Assembly (NCBI GenBank): GCA_024681565.1
Contig: JAILAO010000013.1
Coordinates: forward strand, 1-6,095
Reading direction: 5' to 3'
Origin: Bacteroidales bacterium
GTDB taxonomy: Bacteria > Bacteroidota > Bacteroidia > Bacteroidales > UBA932
DNA: 6,095 bases
A program made the translations under genes and the position numbers. Positions 1 through 5,557 of this stretch are shown piece by piece. Within the stretch, counting starts at the first letter, position 1, and each line of letters opens with the position of its first letter. The notes beneath the pieces were generated by a model, which worked only from the letters and a program-made list of their open reading frames with translations, did no database searches and was not told where the DNA came from.

Positions 1-2
1 CG

Positions 3-701
3 CTCCTCGAGAACGTGACCGTGGACGCTGAGGGCAAGATCGACTTCAACGACAAGAGCGTCACCGAGAACACCCGCGTGTCCTACCCGATCTACCACAT
101 CGAGAAGATCGTCCGCCCGCTGTCCCAGGGTCCTGCCGCCAAGCAGGTCATCTTCCTGTCCGCCGACGCCTTTGGCGTGCTCCCTCCGGTCTCCATCCTG
201 ACCCCCGAGCAGACCAAGTACTACTTCCTGAGCGGCTTTACCGCCAAGCTCGCAGGGACTGAGCGCGGTATCACCGAGCCGACTCCGACCTTCTCCGCCT
301 GCTTCGGCCAGGCCTTCCTCGAACTGCATCCGACCAAGTATGCCGAGGAACTTGTCAAGCGCATGGAAAAGAGCGGTGCCAAGGCTTACCTCGTGAACAC
401 GGGCTGGAACGGTACCGGCAAGCGTATCTCCATCCGTGACACCCGCGGAATCATCGACGCCATCCTCGACGGCAGCATCGACCAGGCTCCGACCAAGCAG
501 ATCCCTTACTTCAACTTCGAGGTTCCCACCGAACTCAAGGGTGTGGACACCAAGATCCTCGATCCTCGCGACACCTATGCCGATCCGAAGGTCTGGGAGG
601 AGAAAGCCAAGGATCTCGCCGGCCGCTTCATCAACAACTTCCACAAGTATGAGAGCAACGAAGCCGGCAAGGCTCTGGTTGTCGCCGGTCCTCAGCTGTA
701 A
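3..701 (+). CDS. pckA: Phosphoenolpyruvate carboxykinase (ATP), C-terminal part (5' end outside window)
   Basis: Cytosolic enzyme that interconverts oxaloacetate + ATP and PEP + CO2 + ADP. It serves gluconeogenesis and, in many anaerobic Bacteroidota, can run towards oxaloacetate during succinate-forming fermentation (family knowledge; direction here is inferred). The frame is open from the left edge, so the start lies upstream; 232 residues are visible, a little over 40% of the roughly 540-residue family length. Recognisable ATP-type segments, in order, are NTRVSYPIYHIE (active-site arginine region), VIFLSADAFGVLPPVS, the long GFTAKLAGTERGITEP stretch leading into TPTFSACFGQAFLELHP, and the nucleotide-binding GWNGTGKRISIRDTR, ending with PTELKGVDTKILDPRDTY. 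No frameshift is seen and the stop is TAA at 699-701. Codon use is strongly biased (AAG, ATC, GAC, ACC), more than in the neighbouring regulator, suggesting high expression. It converges on the HTCS gene across a shared terminator. Confidence 0.97.
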   Translation, partial: LLENVTVDAEGKIDFNDKSVTENTRVSYPIYHIEKIVRPLSQGPAAKQVIFLSADAFGVLPPVSILTPEQTKYYFLSGFTAKLAGTERGITEPTPTFSACFGQAFLELHPTKYAEELVKRMEKSGAKAYLVNTGWNGTGKRISIRDTRGIIDAILDGSIDQAPTKQIPYFNFEVPTELKGVDTKILDPRDTYADPKVWEEKAKDLAGRFINNFHKYESNEAGKALVVAGPQL

Positions 702-716
702 GGATATTCCTTTATG

Positions 717-753
717 AAAAAGGCGTGACCCGTTTGAGGGGCCACGCCTTTTT
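717..753. terminator. Bidirectional rho-independent terminator between pckA and the HTCS gene
   Basis: An 11-bp perfect inverted repeat, AAAAAGGCGTG (717-727) with CACGCCTTTTT (743-753). It can extend inward past one A/C mismatch by three G-C pairs (729-731 with 739-741), leaving a loop at 732-738. The T run gives a U-tract on the plus strand 15 nt after the pckA stop. The A run gives the same on the minus strand 18 nt after the HTCS stop. Symmetry and position between two converging genes support use in both directions. Confidence 0.9.
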
Positions 754-771
754 CTTTGTCCTTCCGGAGAA

Positions 772-3700
772 TTATTCCCGCTTTTCCCGGTACTCGCTGG
801 GAGTCTTGCCGAAACGGTCCTTGAAACAGCTTCGGAAATAGACCGGACTGCCAAAACCCACCTGCCAGGAAATCTCAGAAATGGACAGGTCGGTTTTCTT
901 CAGGAGTTCGGCAGCCTTGTTCAGCCGGATATTCCGGATCAACTCATTCGGCGACAGGCCGGAGACGGCTTTCACCTTGCGGTACAGCGTGGACTGGCTC
1001 ATGGCAAACTGCCCGGCCAGGGATACGATGTCTATCTTCTCGTCGCCCAGATGCTCCTGGACGAATTCCGTATAGCGCACCAGGAACTCGTTGTCCACCG
1101 GAGAAAGATCCTCCGCGGTGCCCGATTCGGAAACCTGGCGCATCAGCCGCTGCCGCGTGTCCAGGATATTGTGGATGCGGCTCAGAAGCAAGGCCTTGTG
1201 GAAAGGTTTGACCAGGTAACTGTCTGCTCCGACATTGTATCCCTCCACGCGGGCTTCATCGGAACCCTTGGCGGTCAGCAGGATCACCGGGATGTGGGAG
1301 GTCCGTACATCCTGGCGGATGGCCTTGCAGAAGGCGATTCCGTCCATGACAGGCATCATGATGTCACTGACGATAATGTCCGGGATTTCGCGGATGGCGA
1401 TCTTCAGGCCTTCCCGTCCCTGATCCGCCTGAAGGACATTGTATTCCGACGCGAGCGATTCCCGGATGTATTCGCGGATCTCGGCGTTGTCCTCGACGAT
1501 GAGGATGCGAAGCCTGGCATTATCCTCAGCGGGAACGCTTTCCTCCTCTGACTCCTCCGGCAACGGACTGAGACGGCGCGCTTCCGGATAGTCCTCCGCC
1601 GGATCCAGTCGCAGGCGGAATTCCGTTCCCTGGCCGGGAGAGCTGCTCACCTGCAAATCGATGTGGTGCAGGTCACAGAGGTTTTTGACCAAAGCGAGTC
1701 CGATACCGCTTCCGGAAGCATGCTGGGGACCGTTCACCTGGAAATAGCGCTCGAAAATGTGCTCGAGATCCTCGGCTGCGATGCCGCAGCCCGTATCGCT
1801 GACCTTGATGACGGCTGCTCCGTTCTCCCGCTGCAAAGAGAGGACGATCTTGCCGGAAGGCGTGAATTTCTGCGCATTGGACAGCAGGTTGTTCAAGATG
1901 ATGGTCAAGGCTTCCGCATCGAACCACAGGCGGATGTCCGGTTCGACCGCCAGGACGATGGATACCGCCTTGTCGATAGACAGGTCACGGAAACGCTGTC
2001 CCACCTCTTCCACAAAACGGGACAGGTCTTCGTATCCTACGGTCAGGGCCCGGTTCTTCGTCTCCGTCCTGCGGAATTCGAGCAGCTGGTTGACCAGGCC
2101 CAGCAACTGCTGCGCACTCTGCTTGACCTTGCCGATGCGGCTGCGGACCTGGGGCGGGACCTCTTTGTCCTCGGACAGGTCGGCCAGCGGACCCAGGATC
2201 AGCGTAAGCGGCGTCCGGAGTTCATGCGTAACGTTGGTATAGAAGACCATCCGTTCCTCCCCGACCTGACGCTCCTGCAACTGCCTGTCCTGCTGGAGTT
2301 TTTCCCGGTTCTTACGGTTGATCCTCCGGGTCATGTACAGGATGGAACCTACCAGGACGGCCAGGATGAGCAGGATATAAAAAGCCTTCGCCCACCAGGT
2401 CAGCCAGAAAGGCGGCCGGACATACAAGGGTATCGAAGACAGCTCCTCTTCCCATTCCATCGAATGCAGACGGGCCCGGACCTGCAAGGTATGGTGTCCG
2501 TAAGGCAATTGATGGAACTCGAGCTCCGGGCCGCAGGGATGCCAGTCAGGATCAAGATCCGGCAGACGGTAGGCATATTCTACACTGCGCGCCAGGAAAT
2601 GGTCGGGCACACAGAACCGCACCAGCAGATAGTTGTTGCGGTAATCGACGGAAAGATCTTCCGGCGAGGTAAGGAAAACCACCGGCGGGATTCTGATATC
2701 GGAAAGCAGGGCGGAAGGTTCGATCCAGGCGACTCCGCCCGTCGTGCCGAAAAAGATCCGCCCCTTCGGGGATCCGGTGACGGCGGCACTGAAATAGTTG
2801 CCGTCCGGCAATCCGTCCCGGCTGTCGAAAAATGCAGTTTTCCCGTCACGCCCCAAACAGCCGACACCGTCATTCAAGCTCATCCAGATACGTCCCGAAC
2901 CGTCTTCGGCCAAGGCGCGGATATTCTCTCCCGGCAGACTGTCAAATTCCGTCATGACCGAGGAGACGGATTCCGGACCGGCATCGAAGCGGGCCAGTCC
3001 GTCTGCGGTGGCGACCCAGATTCTGCCGAGATGGTCTTCGATGATATGATTGACCTGGTCCGAAAGGAATCCCGAGCTGAGTTCATAATGGGCCTGCTGC
3101 TCCATATCCGCATCAAACACGGTCAATCCGTGACCGTAGCTTCCGACCCAGAGCCGTCCGGCAGAATCTTTCAGCAGACTCCGCACCAGATCATCCGGAA
3201 GAGTACCCTCCCGGAATGACCACTGCCGCATGATACGCCCGCTCTTCCGGTCCAGCAGGAACAGGCCACGGCTGGAACCCACCCACAGGGAGGGGCCGTC
3301 TTCCAACAAGGCCCTCACGGCCAGGTTCTGGTCGGACAAGGGTATGAATCTGGGATGCTTGCCGTCCGAACGGAACAACCCTCCCTGTTCTGTTCCGATC
3401 CACCAGATGCCATCACGGTCCTGCAGCAAACTCAGGACCGGACCGATCTCGTTCCCCAGTTCAGCCAGGATCGACTCGCCGGGCCGGCCGGTCACCTCCG
3501 CCACCAGACCCGAAGAAGAACCGGCAACCAGCCTGTCCTCGCTGTCAAACCACAAAGACTGTGTCTCCCGGGAATCGGGATTCCGGGCAAAAAGCGGAAT
3601 CGTACCCAAGGCCGGCTGATGGCCCGGCAGGAACTGCAGACCTCCTCCGTAGGTACCCAGCCAGATATTGCCGAAACGGTCTGTTTCAACGGCACGGATG

Positions 3701-4623
3701 GCCGGGTGATCACCCGACGCGGAGGAATTCAGCACCGTAAACGGATTGTCCTCCGGTGCAGGGACGGCTCCCCGTATATCCAGAGACGCCACAAAACCGG
3801 AGCCGGCCGCCACCACCAGACGCCCCTGTGCATCCTCTTTCAGTTTGAAAATGGTGCCGTCCGGCAAAGAACCGGGAGCACCTTCTTGGTGGCGGAAGAC
3901 CGTAAAATGGCGGCCCGCTTCCGAATAAAGCGCCAGGCCGGCGGCCGTACCTACCCAGATCCGGTTATTACTGTCTACCAACACGGAACGGACCTCGTCG
4001 GAAGGAAGCGAGTAAGGATCGTCCGGGTCATACCGGAGATCGATCCGGGAGTGGTCCGTCAGGGAAAGGATACTGACGCCATCTTCCCAGTAACCCAGGA
4101 CCAACTGGTCGCCACGGAATTTGAACGTATGAAGCGGGAGATCGCGCATCCCCTCGAAAGAACCGGCATTGTATCTTTCGAACTTCCCGGTCTCTTTATC
4201 CAGACGGGCGATTCCTTTCGTGAAGGAACTGACCCAGATGGACCCGTCCGGCGCCTGCTCGACATGGGTCAGGTCATCATCCGGCAAGGTGTCTTCCGCT
4301 TCTCCGGCCCGATAGACGGAGAAAGAATCGTTCTGCAGGTCATAACAGGCCAGACCGGCTTTCTGCAAAGCGACCCAGACCAAAGGATCGTTCCGGTCCG
4401 CAAGCACGCCGTTGATTGAGTCGGACATCAAGCCGTCTGCAGATTTCCGGAAAACCCGGTTGCGGATGCCGTCATAACAATTCAGTCCTTCCTCCGTACC
4501 TACCCAGATGCGGTCTTGCGCATCGATGGTGACATCAATGACGAAACGGTTCGACAGGCGGATCTCCTGGGCCTGCAGGGTAACGGCCAGGAGCATAAAA
4601 AAGAGGGACAGGACTCGCTGCAT
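772..4623 (-). CDS. Hybrid two-component system sensor/regulator (HTCS): propeller-Y_Y_Y-HisKA-HATPase-receiver-AraC HTH
   Basis: One-protein sensor and transcription factor of 1283 residues, usual for the family. Domains: signal peptide 1-19 (ends LQAQ); 14 propeller repeats of the RIWVGT..GL type starting near residues 38, 80, 128, 173, 221, 268, 319, 364, 406, 445, 490, 534, 578 and 622, consistent with two seven-bladed propellers; Y_Y_Y domain about 660-736; one membrane helix 748-764; HisKA with phospho-acceptor His800 (THELRTPLTL); ATPase with N box 911-919, DTGCGI 943-948 and GSGIGL 971-976; receiver about 1036-1154 with Glu1044/Asp1045, acceptor Asp1087 (SDIMMPVMDG), Thr1117 and Lys1139; AraC-type double HTH 1197-1279. 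All catalytic residues are present and the frame is unbroken. I chose ATG 4623 over ATG 4656 because it puts MQR directly before the hydrophobic core and follows A-rich GAGAAAAGAA. Known members sense glycan breakdown products in the periplasm and control polysaccharide-utilization loci; this ligand and target are unknown, with no such locus in view. Confidence 0.95.
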   Translation of the reverse strand: MQRVLSLFFMLLAVTLQAQEIRLSNRFVIDVTIDAQDRIWVGTEEGLNCYDGIRNRVFRKSADGLMSDSINGVLADRNDPLVWVALQKAGLACYDLQNDSFSVYRAGEAEDTLPDDDLTHVEQAPDGSIWVSSFTKGIARLDKETGKFERYNAGSFEGMRDLPLHTFKFRGDQLVLGYWEDGVSILSLTDHSRIDLRYDPDDPYSLPSDEVRSVLVDSNNRIWVGTAAGLALYSEAGRHFTVFRHQEGAPGSLPDGTIFKLKEDAQGRLVVAAGSGFVASLDIRGAVPAPEDNPFTVLNSSASGDHPAIRAVETDRFGNIWLGTYGGGLQFLPGHQPALGTIPLFARNPDSRETQSLWFDSEDRLVAGSSSGLVAEVTGRPGESILAELGNEIGPVLSLLQDRDGIWWIGTEQGGLFRSDGKHPRFIPLSDQNLAVRALLEDGPSLWVGSSRGLFLLDRKSGRIMRQWSFREGTLPDDLVRSLLKDSAGRLWVGSYGHGLTVFDADMEQQAHYELSSGFLSDQVNHIIEDHLGRIWVATADGLARFDAGPESVSSVMTEFDSLPGENIRALAEDGSGRIWMSLNDGVGCLGRDGKTAFFDSRDGLPDGNYFSAAVTGSPKGRIFFGTTGGVAWIEPSALLSDIRIPPVVFLTSPEDLSVDYRNNYLLVRFCVPDHFLARSVEYAYRLPDLDPDWHPCGPELEFHQLPYGHHTLQVRARLHSMEWEEELSSIPLYVRPPFWLTWWAKAFYILLILAVLVGSILYMTRRINRKNREKLQQDRQLQERQVGEERMVFYTNVTHELRTPLTLILGPLADLSEDKEVPPQVRSRIGKVKQSAQQLLGLVNQLLEFRRTETKNRALTVGYEDLSRFVEEVGQRFRDLSIDKAVSIVLAVEPDIRLWFDAEALTIILNNLLSNAQKFTPSGKIVLSLQRENGAAVIKVSDTGCGIAAEDLEHIFERYFQVNGPQHASGSGIGLALVKNLCDLHHIDLQVSSSPGQGTEFRLRLDPAEDYPEARRLSPLPEESEEESVPAEDNARLRILIVEDNAEIREYIRESLASEYNVLQADQGREGLKIAIREIPDIIVSDIMMPVMDGIAFCKAIRQDVRTSHIPVILLTAKGSDEARVEGYNVGADSYLVKPFHKALLLSRIHNILDTRQRLMRQVSESGTAEDLSPVDNEFLVRYTEFVQEHLGDEKIDIVSLAGQFAMSQSTLYRKVKAVSGLSPNELIRNIRLNKAAELLKKTDLSISEISWQVGFGSPVYFRSCFKDRFGKTPSEYREKRE

Positions 4624-4698
4624 GTTGTATTCTTTTCTCGAAAACAAGATAATCATTTTTTATTAAGGTCGGAAAACGAAGAAGCATAAGGCCGGAGA

Positions 4699-4740
4699 AT
4701 TGACCGTTTTTCCTCTCTCCATTGACCGATATACAGACCG
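4699..4740. promoter_or_regulatory. Candidate operator: direct repeat ATTGACCG x2 at 22-bp spacing, plus a third partial copy
   Basis: ATTGACCG occurs at 4699-4706 and again at 4721-4728, in the same orientation and 22 bp start to start, about two helical turns. A third, shorter match (GACCG, 4736-4740) follows 13 bp after the GACCG of the second copy. Seen on the minus strand the unit is CGGTCAAT. Direct repeats at roughly 21-22 bp are the usual layout for AraC-family dimers, and the adjacent gene encodes an AraC-type output domain, so a site for that regulator is plausible but inferred. The repeat lies 76-105 bp upstream of the HTCS start and 33 bp (start to start) upstream of the TATCTTTG element. 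One further copy occurs by chance inside the HTCS coding region (3120-3127). Confidence 0.35.
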
Positions 4741-4760
4741 AAGGTCCCCTTGCGAAAAAG

Positions 4761-4768
4761 TATCTTTG
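4761..4768 (+). promoter_or_regulatory. Bacteroidota-type -7 promoter element TATCTTTG
   Basis: A perfect match to the TAnnTTTG -7 consensus of the Bacteroidota primary sigma factor, in the context AAAAAGTATCTTTGCC. No TTTG -33 box is found 19-21 bp upstream (around 4736-4742), so on its own it would be weak or activator-dependent. Transcription would start near 4772-4775 on the plus strand, away from the HTCS gene. No protein gene starts soon after; a terminator follows within about 30 bp. Confidence 0.4.
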
Positions 4769-4772
4769 CCTG

Positions 4773-4838
4773 TGGAATTTGGTTAATGATAGGGTATGGG
4801 GTGCACGTTTCCCACAATACAGTGCGCCCCTTATTTTT
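4773..4838 (+). ncRNA. Possible short RNA of about 65 nt (or leader terminated early)
   Basis: Inferred only from a promoter-like TATCTTTG at 4761-4768 followed by a rho-independent terminator ending at 4838; the exact 5' end is a guess. It matches no RNA family I recognise. The 3' half is the terminator hairpin. The sequence near the 5' end, TGTGGAA (4771-4777), can pair with TTCCCACA (4809-4816) in the terminator loop with one bulge, giving a possible pseudoknot or alternative fold. It could instead be an attenuated leader of lemA, or a leftover terminator of a lost gene. Confidence 0.25.
4798..4838 (+). terminator. Rho-independent terminator in the HTCS-lemA intergenic region
   Basis: A 9-bp stem, GGGGTGCAC (4798-4806) with GTGCGCCCC (4822-4830), containing one G-U pair, a 15-nt loop and the T-rich tail TTATTTTT (4831-4838). 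It works only on the plus strand: on the minus strand the stem is followed by ATACCCTATC with no U-tract. No annotated plus-strand gene ends before it, so it must terminate a short RNA, antisense read-out or a leader. Confidence 0.6.
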
Positions 4839-4866
4839 GAAATCAAGGGATAATCACATATATTTT
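4836..4866 (+). promoter_or_regulatory. Candidate distal promoter for lemA (TTTG-N19-TATATTTT)
   Basis: TTTG at 4836-4839 and TATATTTT at 4859-4866 are separated by 19 bp, the normal spacing for Bacteroidota -33/-7 promoters. The -7 box matches TAnnTTTG in all but the last base. A start near 4871 would give lemA a leader of about 135 nt. The region is AT-rich, so chance matches are a real possibility. Confidence 0.35.
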
Positions 4867-4935
4867 ATTTGTTTAACCTGAAAATCCAGTATGATGATGG
4901 ACGCTTTTCTCCCTTCCGGATAGCCAAGTGCTGTC

Positions 4936-4959
4936 GGCCGCCGGGCCTCTTTTATTTTT
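4936..4959 (+). other. Small GC hairpin followed by a T-rich run
   Basis: GGCC (4936-4939) and GGCC (4944-4947) flank a GCCG loop and are followed by TCTTTTATTTTT. This resembles a weak terminator or attenuator in the lemA leader, but the stem is only four base pairs and the T run is interrupted. The same T-rich stretch may instead serve as the upstream part of the proximal lemA promoter. Confidence 0.2.
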
Positions 4960-4980
4960 CGAATGAATTGTTTACTTTTA
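4950..4980 (+). promoter_or_regulatory. Candidate proximal promoter for lemA (TTTT-N19-TACTTTTA)
   Basis: TACTTTTA at 4973-4980 matches TAnnTTTG in seven of eight positions. TTTT at 4950-4953 lies 19 bp upstream, a degenerate -33 box. A start near 4985-4987 would give a leader of about 20 nt before ATG 5007, a common arrangement in this phylum. It is the simplest source of lemA-DUF2207 transcription. Confidence 0.35.
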
Positions 4981-5006
4981 CATGACAATTCTTAAACCTC
5001 AAGATT

Positions 5007-5555
5007 ATGACTATCATTATCGTCCTTGCCGTCGTTGCCCTCCTCGTTTTATGGGTAATCTCCGTCCAGCGCAAACTCGTCAACCAGGATGAGCTCTGCC
5101 AGAATGCCATGAGCACCATCGGTGTCCAGCAGGAAAGCCGCTGGGATGCCCTGACCGGCATGGTGGAACTTATCAAGTCCTACAACGAGCATGAGTACAA
5201 CACCCTTCGCGATGTGATCGCCCAACGGCGTCCCATCGATGGCAACAGCACCGCCGAGCAAGTGGACCAACAGGAAGGCCTGATGGGCCAGGTGGCCGCC
5301 GGAATCAATGTCGTGGTCGAGAAATATCCAGAGCTCAAGGCCAATGAGAACTATGCCAAAGCGATGGATGCCGTTGACAAATACACCAACATGGTACGTA
5401 CCAGCAAGATGGTGTACAACGATACCGCGACCAACTACAACAAGCTGATCCGTCAGATTCCGGATTCCATCGTCGCAAGTCTCTTCGGATTCAAGAATCG
5501 CGAATACCTCAAGACCGAAGAGAAAAAGACCGAAATGCCTTCTCTCAACCTCTAG
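5007..5555 (+). CDS. lemA: LemA family membrane-anchored protein
   Basis: 182 residues, the usual size for LemA proteins. Residues 2-20 (IIIVLAVVALLVLWVIS core) form one N-terminal membrane helix; the rest is a mostly helical, charged domain. Family landmarks are NQDELCQNAMSTIGVQ (27-41), KSYNEHEYNTLRDVI (57-71), the YPELKANENY segment (107-116), the RTSKMVYNDTATNYN helix (131-145), and IPDSIVASLFGFKNREY (151-167) near the C-terminus. The canonical QRRxDLIPNLV stretch is replaced by QQESRWDALTGMVEL (41-55), a variant within the family. The biochemical function of LemA is not established. The start follows an A-rich leader without a Shine-Dalgarno sequence, normal in Bacteroidota. The stop is TAG, and the next gene begins two bases later, so the two are almost certainly co-transcribed. 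Confidence 0.93.
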   Translation: MTIIIVLAVVALLVLWVISVQRKLVNQDELCQNAMSTIGVQQESRWDALTGMVELIKSYNEHEYNTLRDVIAQRRPIDGNSTAEQVDQQEGLMGQVAAGINVVVEKYPELKANENYAKAMDAVDKYTNMVRTSKMVYNDTATNYNKLIRQIPDSIVASLFGFKNREYLKTEEKKTEMPSLNL

Positions 5556-5557
5556 TA

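Larger units (their letters stand above)
4624..5006. other. Divergent intergenic region between the HTCS gene and lemA
   Basis: 383 bp without a convincing protein gene, AT-richer than its flanks, especially 4831-4876 and 4950-5006. It contains the direct repeat at 4699-4728, the promoter/terminator pair at 4761-4838 and two lemA-facing promoter candidates, each listed separately. For the minus-strand HTCS gene I find no clear promoter. The best partial match to TAnnTTTG is TATCTTGT (minus strand, 4652-4645), which would give a very short leader before ATG 4623; it is too weak to list as a feature. No tRNA, known riboswitch, transposon end or CRISPR repeat is recognisable here. Confidence 0.7.

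Noticed and set aside
436..717. Alternative-frame open stretch of 93 codons within pckA
   Set aside because: A low-complexity Ser/Arg/Pro-rich shadow of a strongly conserved gene in another frame.
3120..3127. Another copy of CGGTCAAT
   Set aside because: A single copy inside the HTCS coding region without a second copy at 22 bp; expected by chance.
3568..3586. Imperfect palindrome CCGG-G-AATC-GG-GATT-CCGG
   Set aside because: It lies inside the HTCS coding sequence, encodes ordinary sensor residues, and has a bulge and almost no loop; most likely coincidence.
1051..4419. Long plus-strand open frames (up to 518 codons) opposite the HTCS gene, all in one register
   Set aside because: They lie codon-in-register antisense to a real gene, so they stay open simply because TTA, CTA and TCA codons are rare in it. 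Their translations show no recognisable domain.
4624..4656. Upstream ATG (4656) as the HTCS start
   Set aside because: It adds MIILFSRKEYN before an already complete signal peptide and follows only an AT-rich run. The ATG at 4623 is the better start, though the longer form cannot be excluded.
4535..4846. Minus-strand 103-codon frame covering the intergenic region and the start of the HTCS gene
   Set aside because: It runs into the HTCS coding region in another frame, contains no recognisable motif, and crosses the direct repeat and terminator. It is a chance frame.
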